DNA of 64,000 bases, taken from the NCBI GenBank assembly GCA_003049485.1, contig PYST01000101.1:48606-112605 (forward strand). The letters are read 5' to 3'. Numbering within the stretch: the first letter of the stretch is position 1; each line of letters starts with the position of its first letter. The DNA comes from Ophioceras dolichostomum. Taxonomy: Eukaryota > Ascomycota > Sordariomycetes > Magnaporthales > Ophioceraceae. The notes below the pieces were generated by a model, which saw only the letters and a list, made by a program, of their open reading frames with translations, made no database searches and had not been told where the DNA came from. Of the stretch, positions 47,208 to 57,848 are shown one piece after another. The position numbers were made by a program, and so were the translations under genes.

Positions 47208-47751
47208 CTCGCGGCGCTCGACTGGCTTTCATCGTCTAGACATGGAGGTTGACGCGCTCTGCCTCTATCTCGGCAGCCTAGACGCGAACTACAACGGCCA
47301 ATGTCTCGTGAACGTGGTGTGGTTTTGGAGGGGAGGTTTGTGAACCCGAGAGTGAGCCTCGGAGCTGGCCCGTCATTCTGGTAACTGTGGTAGGGGGCCG
47401 CGTTGGCGCACAAGGGGCATCTCTGCCTGACGTAATGGATGCGTCGCCCACATGTGACGTGCATCCGGTTAATTATCGGGCAGTGCTGAGCGTTAGCTGA
47501 GTTGCATTTTCTTAGCGCCGGAATTTCCCTTTCTCGCTTTACGTGAGATAAGGAGCGCGACTTCAAACTTTTTTTTGGCTGCTTGCTAAGTTCCATCATG
47601 CGTCGGACCTGGAAACCAAACGCTTCTTTCACTCGTCGCATTTTATATACTCCGTACACTACGTCTGATCTTCGCACACTCAGTTGATCTCTGATCGCCC
47701 CTGCTCCACTCGGATCTTTTCTCGCTCCTCTATCTCTGCACATTCACCACC
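47208..47751. promoter_or_regulatory. Divergent promoter between two mitochondrial genes
   Basis: The 544 bases between the ABC1 kinase start (minus) and the holocytochrome c synthase start (plus) must hold both promoters. A TATATA element occurs at 47644-47649, on the side of the heme lyase. Confidence 0.6.
47644..47649 (+). promoter_or_regulatory. Candidate TATA box of holocytochrome c synthase
   Basis: TATATA about 103 bases upstream of the ATG at 47752, followed by a C/T-rich leader. Plausible by spacing only. Confidence 0.4.
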
Positions 47752-48783
47752 ATGGGCTGGTTTTGGGCTGATGCTCCGGCGACTTCTGCGCAGTCCCAAT
47801 CATCACCGAGCTTTTCAAGACCAGGATCAGGACCACAGTCCGAATCCCGGTGTCCCATGCACAAGAAGACAATCGATGCCTTCAACCCCTCTGCCTCCGG
47901 AAAATGCCAGAAGCCTACCGACTCCACAGCGCCGCCCTCATCATGTCCCGTCTCCCACGACCGGGCTAAGGTGCCACCACCACCACCCAAGAAGTCAGCC
48001 CTATCTCGCCTGAACCCGCTCAACTACATGTTCGGCGACCTATCCAACGCACCCGCGCCGAACCAGACCATGGCTCTCCCGACCGAACGCGAGGCCTCGA
48101 CCATCCCCCGAGGCTCCGGCGACGGCAACTGGGAGTACCCCTCGCCGCAGCAGATGTACCACGCCCTCCTCCGCAAGGGCTACACCGACACCGACCCAGC
48201 CGCCGTCGAGCCCATGGTCGCCATCCACAACTTCCTGAACGAGGGCGCCTGGGCCGAGATCGTCGAGTGGGAGCGCCGCTTCGGCCAGGGTCTGGCGCGC
48301 GGCTGGCAGATCTCGCGCGAGGGCGAGGAGCACGCGCCCATGCTCCTCCGCAGACTGGAAGCCCGAGAGGCGCACGAGAGGGCAATGGCGGCCGCGGCCA
48401 CCACACCTGCCGGACAAGTCCCCTCCACCCCCGTCGAGCCGAGCCTCGTGCGCTTCCAGGGCCGGCCCAAGGACATGACGCCCAAGGCGGCCTTCTTCCA
48501 GCTCCTGGGCTGGGCGTATCCGGAGAAGTTCGGCACCGAGCCGCCCTTCGACCGCCACGACTGGTACGTCAGGCGCAGCGTCAACGGCCAGGAGAAGGAG
48601 GTGCGCTACGTCATCGACTACTACACGGGCCCGCCCGAGCCGACCGGCGAGCCCGTCTTCTACCTTGACGTCCGGCCTGCCATGACGCCCACCGCCGCTT
48701 GTGAGCGGCTGATGAGGTGGGGCGGGGACGTCTGGTGGAGGGCGTCGGGGGCCGAGGCGAGGCATGCGGACCGAAGAGGCTAG
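47752..48783 (+). CDS. Holocytochrome c synthase (cytochrome c heme lyase)
   Basis: A single exon of 343 residues. The enzyme attaches heme covalently to the CXXCH motif of apocytochrome c in the mitochondrial intermembrane space. Two Cys-Pro heme-regulatory-type motifs are near the N-terminus: Cys34-Pro in CPMHKK and Cys65-Pro-Val in SSCPVSHD. The core begins with [15 protein letters not shown] and [20 protein letters not shown]. His159 in [19 protein letters not shown] corresponds to the heme-ligating His154 of human HCCS. Further family blocks are [39 protein letters not shown] and FYLDVRPAM, ending with a Trp-rich WWRASG. Fungi have separate lyases for cytochrome c (Cyc3 type) and c1 (Cyt2 type); which this is I cannot say with certainty. 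It is divergent from the ABC1 kinase. Confidence 0.93.
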   Translation: MGWFWADAPATSAQSQSSPSFSRPGSGPQSESRCPMHKKTIDAFNPSASGKCQKPTDSTAPPSSCPVSHDRAKVPPPPPKKSALSRLNPLNYMFGDLSNAPAPNQTMALPTEREASTIPRGSGDGNWEYPSPQQMYHALLRKGYTDTDPAAVEPMVAIHNFLNEGAWAEIVEWERRFGQGLARGWQISREGEEHAPMLLRRLEAREAHERAMAAAATTPAGQVPSTPVEPSLVRFQGRPKDMTPKAAFFQLLGWAYPEKFGTEPPFDRHDWYVRRSVNGQEKEVRYVIDYYTGPPEPTGEPVFYLDVRPAMTPTAACERLMRWGGDVWWRASGAEARHADRRG

Positions 48784-49156
48784 TTGCAAAAAGGGATGCC
48801 TTCTACATTATACAACTATATGGCTGGCCTGGTGTTCACTGCGGTGCCGTCGAATGGATTTTTCGGTTTTTTTTTTTTTCTTTTTCTTTCTCTTTTTTGG
48901 TCTGAAAGCAGTGGCGAATTCGGACCTCTCTTCTCCTCTCCAAGGATTTACCTGTCGATGGTCGTGTATACGTGTATATAATTGTATGATTGGGGTAGTG
49001 TGTCTGGTAGCAGCAAGGTTGCCATGAAGCCATGAGTGTAAGAATCTCGTTTTAATTTGTAACAGACTACCTACATCAATAGTCCACGGCGATGCGGTCA
49101 AAAACATTCGACAAACGTCCCAGCATGGATGGCTGTGTAATTAATCTTCCACTCTC
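48784..49156. other. Convergent intergenic space
   Basis: A 3' flank between holocytochrome c synthase and the small secreted protein, with a T-rich tract at about 48868-48899. No gene. Confidence 0.6.
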
Positions 49157-49878
49157 TTACGACAGAACGGTTGCCAGCTGCGAGACCTGGTTGAGGAGGG
49201 CCTGGCTCTGGCCGGCCGCGTTCTTGAGAACCTTGTCGCGGAGATGGTCGACCTGAAGGCCAGCCGCCGTTGGAGGGTTGCCCTGCGCGGTCTGTATGCG
49301 AGAGACTTGGAACTCGAGGAAGAATTTAGGGACCTGCGGGGAGTGAATCTGTCAGCTTCACATCCTGACTTGGGATGGATGATGTCTTCGCGAACCTTGA
49401 TAGCCAAATTTCCGCCGACGGAGCGGATGCCAGCCTCGGTGGCGAGGTAGACGTCCAGCTCGTTCTGGAACTTGGTGAGGTCGTTGTCGGCCAACGGCGA
49501 AGAGGTCGCGAACTTAGAGAGAGCGAACTCCAGGGTGCCCTGGTTGGAGTCGGCAAAGTTGACGCTGCTGAACGAGACGCCGCCCGCCGTGACGTCAGGC
49601 ACGCCGGAGAGAGTCTTGACTGTGTTGGAGCAGGTGATCCTGCCCTGGATGTCCGTCACCACGTTGGCAACCTCAACCGGCAGCGCCGTGTTCCCGATTA
49701 CGAAGCAGGCGTTCTGACGCTCGACCAACGTCGGCGCTGCGCGCAGTCTCGTGTTAGCCGGGGCTCGTAATATTCTCCTCTCTCATGTCGGAGTGGAGGG
49801 GATGGATGGGTGTCTTGTCGACTTACCCGCAAGGACGGAAGCCGCCGAGGCGAGGAGCATGACAATAAAGTGATGCAT
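49157..49878 (-). CDS. Small secreted protein of unknown function
   Basis: Three exons, 49827-49878, 49396-49736 and 49157-49333, give 189 residues. The start is taken at MHHFIVMLLASAASVLA, a good signal peptide; an in-frame ATG 15 bases upstream (49893) would add MEIFK. The mature protein holds a Cys pair (NACFVIGNT and GRITCSN), then a mixed hydrophobic/Asp-rich region (VNFADSNQGTLEFALSKFATS, PLADNDLTKFQNELDVYLATEAGIRSVGG), then a helical end (GLQVDHLRDKVLKNAAG). I cannot name a domain; the layout resembles conserved small secreted proteins of filamentous ascomycetes. The second intron (62 bases) has a weak donor, GTTCGC, but removing it joins LAIKVPKFFLEFQVSRIQ smoothly, whereas reading through would give a frame without that continuation. 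Likely extracellular or cell-wall associated. Confidence 0.82.
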
Positions 49879-51504
49879 CTTGAATATCTCCATCGTCAAG
49901 GTACTGAGGGAGACGTGGGGAAAAGCACGGAGGCAAAGGAGTGAAGTGTTGAAAAAGAGCGTAGAGAACGAGAGAACGAAAAAAGGACCGTCTTCCCGAA
50001 GAACAGTCTTGAAACGAATCGAAAAAAAAGTGATATGTACACTTAGAACCAAAAATGAGAGACAACGATCGACGAAGATCACGACTCAAAAAGCAGAGAA
50101 AACCATTATCCTGTTATGCTCGGTTCGAATAGCCAGAATCTCAGGGGGGAAATCCCAGCATCCAGGGAATGCCCCAGAGAGCCCTTTTGGATCTGAGATG
50201 GGCTATTGTGCCATCGCTTCGGCACCATCTCCGAGCGTCATGGGAGGGATTCCCATGTCCTCCAACGACTATGGTTTCACCAGCCTGACCACCGTGAGGC
50301 TCAACAGTTCAAAGGGCATTTCAGCCCAGGGTAGCATGGGTAACAGTCCCCAGCACGATGGGGTCCTTGCTGGTGAGAGTCTCCTCGGCCCCTTGCTAGT
50401 TACCAGTTCTGCCTGGCTGGCATGCGGCAGGCACGAGTTGAGAGAGTTGAGACGAAGCGCCCATCAGATGACCCCACAGCTGTCGCCGTTTCAAGGGGCA
50501 CGATCTTGGGCTGGGGCGTGGCTCGCTGGGCAGGAGCCGCAATAGCCCGGGGTTTTGGAGAGTTTTCATTTATTAGGGCGCCAAAATAGCGATGGCGAAT
50601 AGAGTACGGAAGATATTTATGCCTGTTCTCACCGAACAAGCGGAGAGAAAGGGAGTATGCTCTCAGGTAACGAATCGTGGAACCGAAGCGAGCTCGGTAA
50701 CTACGAGGTGGGTTTGATTGCTGACCAGAGCCTCTCACACGATCTCACAGGTGCTCACGAAGGGATCGAACCCCATTCGTGAAACTAGCTGACAAGAGGC
50801 GTCTAGCGTCAAGTACCCCGTATGTACATAGGGCGAGAAAGGCAAAAAGAGCGAAATAGAAGAGGAATGTCAAACACGGTTAGACTACACCGAATGGTCG
50901 TGACGCAAATAGACATCTCAGATGCGGCGTCAGACGCTGTCATCGTCGGCATTGCGCGAGATTGATGAGATAGATACGACATTAGAGTGCAGTGCCGCAG
51001 ACCTATCATGGCCGTCGTTGGGTTAAGACTTCGCTATTCTGGTGCCGCCGTAAACAAGCTCGACCATCCACACCTCAGGCGTTGCGATCTCACTTCAATC
51101 GAGCCGTCGCTGCACGGCCCCAGTGTTGGGCGTTGGGTGGCTTGCAGCTGGCCAATAGGAAGATCTGCTCAGCTTGTGTACCCCACAAATACCCTTGAAC
51201 GAGCACCAGGACAAGCCCGGTTGCCAGGGTAGGGATCGATGGCTTCGTCAACTCGTACAAGGGACAAATTTTCGTATTCCAAGCCGTGAGCTTGGCTTCT
51301 CGTTGCTCGCTCGCCCACTCCCTTCCGGAGCCGCCCCAGACTAGAGCAGGAAGATTTCAACCTCGTCGAATCCTCCTTTCCGAGGTCCCGGGCATCTCAG
51401 AGTCTTCCGCCGCGCCGCCTTGGAATACCACACCCCACTTAGACTCGCCGCCTGCTCCAAACACGGACAGACGGAGACACCCACACCGAACACGGAGGCC
51501 GGCG
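49879..51504. other. Divergent intergenic region
   Basis: Promoters of the small secreted protein (minus) and the RRM-like protein (plus), about 1.6 kb. A hairpin with tRNA B-box-like sequence lies at 50755-50782 but has no matching tRNA body. No gene is supported. Confidence 0.5.
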
Positions 51505-53460
51505 ATGGAAGACGACAAGAGCATCACCCGCCTCCACATTACCCCGCTGGACTCGAACTTGCTCGGACTCATCATCCCCGCCGCCATTCTGCCCCGAGCC
51601 GCCAACATTTCCTACCACAACATCGAGACTTTTCCGGAGAAGCGCTACGGCTTTGTCGACCTGCCCGTTGCCGACGCCGAGAAGATCAGGAAGAAGTTGA
51701 ACGGGGCTGTTCTGAAGGGGTCCAAGATTCGCATCGAGAAGGCTCGACCTGACGATATGCCCAAGCCGCCGTCGTCGTCAGAAAATGGTGAGAAGGCGAC
51801 AACAGCTTCCGGTGATGCCGCCGCCGCCGTCGTGAAGCAGGACAAGTCTCACAAGAGCAAAGACAAGAAGCGCAAGCGAGACGGCGAGGAGATTGTGGGC
51901 GTCGAGCTAGAAGAAGGGCGCAAGGTCAAGCGCGGATGGACGGTGACCGAATCCTCCAAATCGAAGGACCGAAATAGTAAAGACAAGAAAGATAAAAAGA
52001 GCAAGGACAAGGATAAAGATAAAGATAAGGACAGGAAAGAGAAGAAGCACCGCAAGAAGGAGGTCAGGTCGCAGTATACGGACGGACCCGAATGCCTCGT
52101 CAAGACGGTCCTGCCAGCTGGATCGGCGGCGGTAGCAGACTCGACAGATGGCTCGAAGAAGCACAAGAGCAAGAGCAAGGGCAAGGACAAGTCCAAAACC
52201 GTGATTGTGCACGAGTTCGAGAACACGACGAAATTTCCGACCTTCCTGAAGAGCAGCAACGCCGGAAAGACGACGAAGTCCAGCGCGACCGAGTTCGTCG
52301 AGGGCGTCGGATGGGTTGACGAGGACGGCAACGTGGTCGAGCCCGTCCGCTCGAATCGCCGGGCTGCTGCTGCTGCCCCAACACCTAAATCGGTGTCTCC
52401 ACCTATCGCTGCTCCTTCTCGGCCGGCTGCAGAGAAAGCCGACGACAGTTCGAGTAGCAGTAGTGGCAGCGACAGCGATAGTGACGGTACCTCGTCCGAT
52501 GATAACTCGGACGAGGAGGATCTAGAACAGGCGTCCGGTCAGAACGATGCAGCGGCTGCCGAAGCCCCACAAGCAAAGACAAAGCCGTTGCCCAGCCCCA
52601 TATCTATCCCACCAGCCAGCAAAGTCACCAAGCCAGGCTCAGGCGAGGCAAGCTCCATCTCCAAGACTGATTCGCCACGGCCCAAGTCGGCCAGCTCCGT
52701 TAGGAGCCTGACCATCAAGATCCCCCCCGCCACGCCCGCCGCTTCGAAAGTCCACCCTCTCGAGGCGCTCTATAAGCGCCTAAAGCCGTCCGCCGAAGAG
52801 ACTCCCGGCGGCAGCGGCGGCGGCGGCGGCGGCGGCCAGACAGCCACCACCGCGACGGAGCCGTCGGCGTCCTCGTCCTTCGCGTTCTTCGACGACGATG
52901 ACGACGAGGACAACGACAACGACGGTGGGGATGAGCTCCCCGCCGTCCCGTCGAGCCAGCAGCCGCCCATGACGCCCTTCACGCGCGAGGACTTCGAGCA
53001 CCGCCACATGCGCAGCGCGGCGCCCACGCCCGACACGGCACACCACAGCCGAAGCTTCCGGTTCTGGTCGCAGGGGAACAGCGATGATGATATTGCCGAG
53101 GAAGACGAGGAGGATGAGGAGGAGAACGGCGGCCGCGGTGGTAAAGAAGAGGAGGCGGATGTGGATGTGGACGATGAAAACGAGAAGGCTGCAGAGGACG
53201 AGGATGGGGACCATTCAATGATGGACTCATCACCCGCCGGCGGCGTCAGCGAGAAGAAGAAGAAGAAGGGTGTTGCTTCTTCTGGCGATGGCGATGGCGC
53301 TGCGGCGACGGCGGACCAAGCGGAGACGTCGTCGGATTTCCAGAAGTGGTTCTGGGAGCACCGCGGTGATCTCAACAGGGCCTGGAGAAAGCGCCGGAAG
53401 GTGGCAGCTAAGGATAAGAGGTACCGCGATAACAAGTCGCGCGCGAGCAGGGCGATTTAG
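51505..53460 (+). CDS. RRM-like nucleolar protein, Nop8-like
   Basis: A single exon of 651 residues from ATG 51505 (MEDDKSITRLHITPLDSNLL). An ATG at 51286 opens the same frame, but the added 73 residues look like leader. Residues 5-85 resemble a divergent RNA-recognition motif: RLHITPL as the first strand, then RYGFVDLPVADAEKIRKKLNGAVLKGSKIRIEKARP as the RNP1-like strand and following helix. A long Lys/Asp-rich tract (KDKKDKKSKDKDKDKDKDRKEK region) and acidic Ser/Asp/Glu blocks are typical of nucleolar proteins. The C-terminus, FQKWFWEHRGDLNRAWRKRRK, resembles the end of Nop8-type 60S ribosome-biogenesis factors. The central half is disordered. The assignment is by layout and should be held as probable. 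Confidence 0.7.
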   Translation: MEDDKSITRLHITPLDSNLLGLIIPAAILPRAANISYHNIETFPEKRYGFVDLPVADAEKIRKKLNGAVLKGSKIRIEKARPDDMPKPPSSSENGEKATTASGDAAAAVVKQDKSHKSKDKKRKRDGEEIVGVELEEGRKVKRGWTVTESSKSKDRNSKDKKDKKSKDKDKDKDKDRKEKKHRKKEVRSQYTDGPECLVKTVLPAGSAAVADSTDGSKKHKSKSKGKDKSKTVIVHEFENTTKFPTFLKSSNAGKTTKSSATEFVEGVGWVDEDGNVVEPVRSNRRAAAAAPTPKSVSPPIAAPSRPAAEKADDSSSSSSGSDSDSDGTSSDDNSDEEDLEQASGQNDAAAAEAPQAKTKPLPSPISIPPASKVTKPGSGEASSISKTDSPRPKSASSVRSLTIKIPPATPAASKVHPLEALYKRLKPSAEETPGGSGGGGGGGQTATTATEPSASSSFAFFDDDDDEDNDNDGGDELPAVPSSQQPPMTPFTREDFEHRHMRSAAPTPDTAHHSRSFRFWSQGNSDDDIAEEDEEDEEENGGRGGKEEEADVDVDDENEKAAEDEDGDHSMMDSSPAGGVSEKKKKKGVASSGDGDGAAATADQAETSSDFQKWFWEHRGDLNRAWRKRRKVAAKDKRYRDNKSRASRAI

Positions 53461-54315
53461 GGGGCGCTATTGATGACGGGAGGGAGGGAGCACGGCAAGT
53501 TAGGAGCCGTCCCAGTCATGCCGGGAGCTACCTTAGGTAGCTCTCTCTCTCTCTCCCAAAGGCCGATAGATATCCTAGCCATGTTCCCGAATGCCCTTCC
53601 TTGTCTTCCTATCCATGGGGGATTTCCCCGACTGACTGACTCTTCGAGCGCTCCAAGGCGGAGCGTCGGACCTCCTCGCACAAGGGGGACCATTCCGCGT
53701 TCGTAGAGGGCGGGAATATGGTCACTTGTCCATAGACAACACTGCAGCTTATTTGCTTCTTCCGCATTAAAAATGCATGTTCTCAAACCAAAGTGTCTCG
53801 TTTCCTCTGCAGTAAAAGAACGAAACTTACATAAACTTACATCTACAAGGAGGCTCTGGGGAGGTAAATAGCAGGCAAGAGTTGTCGTTGTATGCGATAC
53901 ACGTGTTCCGTACACGAAAAGCAAGAATTAGTATCCCTATGTATTGTTTGTTTTGGCCCTTTCTTCCCTTGTCCACAGCCGATCGCCAGAAACTCCTCAT
54001 TCCAAAGTAAAACCAGTTGTTACGAGCCCCGAGCCTGCCTGTTGTTTGTTCACTCCTCCAGTCCCCGTGAAGTCTCCGATATCCTTCTCCCTGTCCCATA
54101 TTATATGTCACCTCCCTACCCTAGCGTGTGTAAAGGAAAGCCCAACAGGCAATGAAAATCCAGATTCGTAGACTTCGTAGACAGACAAAAAATATGCAGC
54201 AAGCCAGCTACTGGACCGACGAGATGAGAAAAAGGAAAAGAAAACAAGAAAGAGGGGGGAAAAAACCAAAGCGGAGGGCGCCACGCGGGGCAGTAGCGAG
54301 CGAGGTAGGCTACTA
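53461..54315. other. Convergent intergenic space
   Basis: About 850 bases of 3' flank. A (CT)n tract lies at 53538-53554, and A/G-rich sequence lies near 54220-54270. No gene is seen. Confidence 0.6.
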
Positions 54316-56376
54316 CTACACCTTAGCAGCGCCACACATAATCTCCAGCGAGGTATAAGCCCGCGGCCGCCGCGTCGCCGCAACGCAGGACTGCTGCGCC
54401 TGCCCCTGCGCCAGCGGCGACAGCGGCGACGGCGACGGCGACGGCACTAGGTGCAGGTGCGCGGCGGCCGGGACGGCGGGGGGCGGCGACGAGTAGCAGG
54501 CGTTGGATCCGGCTCCGGCTCCAGCGAGAGGGCTGTAGGGCTCCGTGACGGCGGCGACGAGCTGGGTCAAGATGCTGTCGCATGTCGCGGGCGTCGGGGG
54601 GAGCTGCGGCTCGTAGAGGTCTGAGTTGTGGTTGTGGTTGTGGTCGGCATCGGTACCGGTACCACCTATGCCCGTGGTCAGACGGGCGAGCGAGGAGGTC
54701 GACGAGGTGGTTGGGAGCGTGTCGTGGGCTGTGATGGGGGGAGAGATGGGTTTTTTGTTCGGGCGGGGAGGGGTCGATGTTGCCGTTGATGCTGCCGCGG
54801 TGCCGTTTTGGGGAGCTGGGAGGTTGGGGACGGGACGGCGCGAGATGGTTATTGTGCGGGCCGGGCCGTGGGATGTCGGCGCGGCTGTGATGGTTGCGGA
54901 GGAGGAGGACTGGTGGATTCCGGTGGTAGTGTCATTGTTGAGGTGTTGGTCCATGATGCTTAGCTCGATCCAGTTCTCGACTGGTTTGTGTTGGTGACGT
55001 TGTCCTTGGCGTGCCTCATCTGCTTTTCCCTCCGCCCGCCCCTGCTCCGGCCGTTGTCGCTGTTGCTGCTGCGGCTTCTGGTGCGGCTTCTGGTGCTGTT
55101 TCTGCTGCCGGGGTTTCTGATCCCTTTTACGGCGGTTTCCGCCACCGAACATGCTCTGGCGGATGCGCTCGATGGTGCCCAACTCTATCATCTCCCCTCC
55201 CCTCTCATGGGACTCCAAGGTCGGCGTTGTGGTGGCATCATCGGTACCGGCGTCGGCGGCGGGTGGTGGTGGCGTGTCATCCCGATGAAGCCTCTTGACG
55301 AGCTTGCGTCGGTTGTCCCCGAGCTTCTTGATTAGGAGAGGGATGATCAGCGCGAGCACGAATGGGCAGATGCACAGCAGTGTGAGCCAGGAGCTCCCGA
55401 CCTGCTGTCCGTTGATAGAAAGTTCTACGATGGCGATGAGGCTGGTGGCGGCTGCGATGAGGGTTGTCGACAAGACACCGAACAGAGCCCAGACGTAAGG
55501 GTCCTTCTGGTAGATGACGATGTAGGGCGTCTTGGGCGCTTCTGAAGGGTGGGGTCCGCGGATGTCGTCCCTGTCGTTGCTGCTGATGCTGCTGTTTCTC
55601 CTCCGTCCGCGCCTGGGAGTGGGCGTCTCCAAGTCTGAGAGGTGTCTCAGTCGAGGCCCCATCCGCATCGGCTCGGGGACGGGCGTCAGGGGAGATGGGA
55701 ACGGGTTGGTCGGCGTAGGTCGCTGGGTGTGGTCCTCGAAGCCAGGAAGCGTCGGGTCGATGACTGTCACGTTGTGCTGCACACCAGGGAGGATCTCACC
55801 AACGCCGGGGAAGATGGGCCGGTGCGCGGCTTTGTTATGTGAACTGACAACCGAGTGCGAGTCCTCACTCCCGGCATAACTAGCTCCCCGTCCCCGCGCT
55901 CGCTGACTCTCGGGTGTCGCACCTCCATCGACGATAAACCGGGACGGTGTTCCGATCACGGTCGGTGCGTGCCGGGGAGCCGGAGTCTTCGATCGTTCTC
56001 CATCGCGCGACGGGAAGCTGAAATTTTGCTTGACCTCGTGCTCCGCGAAGTTCGCCCCGCCACTCGGCTTTCCCTTATTGGACGGAGCTTTCTGGTGTCC
56101 CTCGTCTCGCTTCTTTCTCACATTTCGAAGACGAGAATCCCCCTCGGCCCTCAAGTTTGGCTGCTGAGAAGTCGGAGGCTTCGACGTCTTCGCGACCCGC
56201 CTATTGAGCCGGGAAGCCTTGATTGTACTGTCTTCATCGGTATCGTCTGTGGACCGAGTTGATGTTGTCGAGTGATTGTGGACCCTTTCGATGAAGGGCC
56301 TGTCGTAGAGCTCGACAGACCCGTCAACGGACCCGTCGTTGACGTCGGTGCTCTCTGAGGTCCTAGCCATTGGCAT
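54316..56376 (-). CDS. Two-TM protein of unknown function with long disordered tails
   Basis: A single exon of 686 residues. I do not recognise a named family. Residues 1-290 are hydrophilic and disordered, with one conserved-looking stretch (HRPIFPGVGEILPGVQHNVTVIDPTLPGFEDH). Two hydrophobic segments follow at about 294-319 (WALFGVLSTTLIAAATSLIAIVEL) and 329-350 (WLTLLCICPFVLALIIPLLI), separated by a very short loop and followed by a basic patch (KKLGDNRRKLVKRLHR), which suggests a hairpin with both tails in the cytosol. The C-terminal half is low complexity: a Gln/Lys/Arg repeat (QKPHQKPQQQQRQRP), Ser/Thr-rich stretches, an HNHNHN run and Pro/Ser repeats. No signal peptide is seen. The membrane is not identifiable from sequence. 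Confidence 0.78.
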   Translation of the reverse strand: MPMARTSESTDVNDGSVDGSVELYDRPFIERVHNHSTTSTRSTDDTDEDSTIKASRLNRRVAKTSKPPTSQQPNLRAEGDSRLRNVRKKRDEGHQKAPSNKGKPSGGANFAEHEVKQNFSFPSRDGERSKTPAPRHAPTVIGTPSRFIVDGGATPESQRARGRGASYAGSEDSHSVVSSHNKAAHRPIFPGVGEILPGVQHNVTVIDPTLPGFEDHTQRPTPTNPFPSPLTPVPEPMRMGPRLRHLSDLETPTPRRGRRRNSSISSNDRDDIRGPHPSEAPKTPYIVIYQKDPYVWALFGVLSTTLIAAATSLIAIVELSINGQQVGSSWLTLLCICPFVLALIIPLLIKKLGDNRRKLVKRLHRDDTPPPPAADAGTDDATTTPTLESHERGGEMIELGTIERIRQSMFGGGNRRKRDQKPRQQKQHQKPHQKPQQQQRQRPEQGRAEGKADEARQGQRHQHKPVENWIELSIMDQHLNNDTTTGIHQSSSSATITAAPTSHGPARTITISRRPVPNLPAPQNGTAAASTATSTPPRPNKKPISPPITAHDTLPTTSSTSSLARLTTGIGGTGTDADHNHNHNSDLYEPQLPPTPATCDSILTQLVAAVTEPYSPLAGAGAGSNACYSSPPPAVPAAAHLHLVPSPSPSPLSPLAQGQAQQSCVAATRRPRAYTSLEIMCGAAKV

Positions 56377-57848
56377 CGTCGCGAGCTATATGCCTGGTAA
56401 TGGGCTACTACTAACGGATCTGATCGGCGTGTCAGTCGCGTCCTGTGCCGCAGCAGAGGAAATCATTCCGTATCTGAGCCGTATGCGAGGGCGATGGCTG
56501 ACTTGTAATTATGATGAGCACCTTGGTGTTAATGCTGAGAAGTGTATTGAGCCTTGTGGGGTTAAGACTTGGTAGGCAACCTTACACGGCGACAGCGAAG
56601 GAGAAAACTGCGGACCGTCGTCAAGATTGGTGGCGGGCTGTGCTTCGAGTGATCGAGTGATCGGGTTATGCCGGCAAGTGCAACCAATGGGCATCGGGCT
56701 GCGAGCTGGTGCCAAAGCTGGTTCAAAACAGAGTGGACAGTTGGCTGGTGTGCGAGATGGACAAGCGAACTTGCGTGGCTGGAGACTCGCCTTGGTGACT
56801 AGGTACCTCGTGTCTAGGATGGATGGTTGGCGTCTTCTCTACAGTGGTTGGGATTTCCCCGCCGCTCAAGTGCTGTTGTGATGTCCAAGCAGCCAAGCTG
56901 GCGGGGAGGTCACTCGGGAATCCTGGGAAAGGGTATGAGGTATATGGCGAACCGGTTTGCTGGTTCCCGAACAAACGGACCAGGAAGACCCGGTATCATG
57001 CTCGGTGAATGATGTAACGCGCCTGATATATCTGGGGGTGGATGAATAACTTGCTCGAACAATGGGCTGAAAGATATTGGGAAAGAAAATGCTGCAGGTA
57101 GTGGGTGGTCGCCCTCGAGTTTGGGAGCAACGATGGGGATCAAGCAGGCCCACAACCGATGGCATTGCGCTGGCGACCTCTCAAATCCGGTACGCGTGAG
57201 TAGTTCGGCCGAGTGGTGGTGTTTGGATGGTTGGCCAGGTGAGCGGTGTTTACCTTCCTTCACCTTGGGATTTCACAGCTGCGGCTCCTCAACATGCTCC
57301 CAATGAATGAGGCTGGACGAGGACCTCAAAATATTGACCTCTCTCGCTATCTTGTCCACTTGAACCTTGACGGCTACTGTTCATCTCGTCTATCTGAGAT
57401 AGCAAGCATTCAACATCTTGCCATCATCCATGTCCCGGCATCATCAACGGGTATCCTGCCGTGGATGGCACTGACCTCGGTGAAATTTCACGCAATATTA
57501 ACCATATTTGGGGAGGTACGAAACATATGCATGCCGACAGGGCGTACTCCAAGATGCGATTAACCTCCAACCGCCGCGAAGGAACAATAGATGCTGGTAG
57601 TGCCAACTTACGTGATGCCTATTATCGGCTCACTTGGCCGTGAAAGGAGAACACTCCACGTGATTGAAGGTTTGTTTGACAATAGCAACAACAATGCCTG
57701 ATACATATGAGACGATGCCTTAATCCATACTGGTGATGATACAAGGGCTGCCTTCTGAGTAGGTACCGACCCCTACGTAAGTAGATGCAGCAGATACTAA
57801 GGTAAGGGAGGGTACCTAGGTAGGTAGGCACCCGGGACGATACATTCC
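56377..57848. other. Intergenic: promoter of the two-TM protein and laccase 3' flank
   Basis: About 1.47 kb. The GGTACCTAGGTAGGTAGGCA motif at 57811-57830 lies 19 bases downstream of the laccase stop on the minus strand. No gene is supported. Confidence 0.55.
57811..57830. repeat. TAGGTA-type dispersed motif
   Basis: Sequence GGTACCTAGGTAGGTAGGCA just downstream of the laccase stop codon. Related motifs occur at 5064-5083, 25853-25863, 26220-26229, 30256-30295, about 62806-62835 and about 63779-63801. Confidence 0.7.

Noticed and set aside
50740..50800. Second tRNA-like T-arm on the minus strand (GGGGTTCGATCCC)
   Set aside because: The T-stem pairs poorly in tRNA register and no cloverleaf fits. 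It is better described as a plain hairpin (CACGAA...TTCGTG).
51286..51504. Upstream in-frame start for the RRM-like protein
   Set aside because: The extra 73 residues are Pro/Arg/Ser-rich leader-like sequence. The RRM-like domain begins right after the ATG at 51505.
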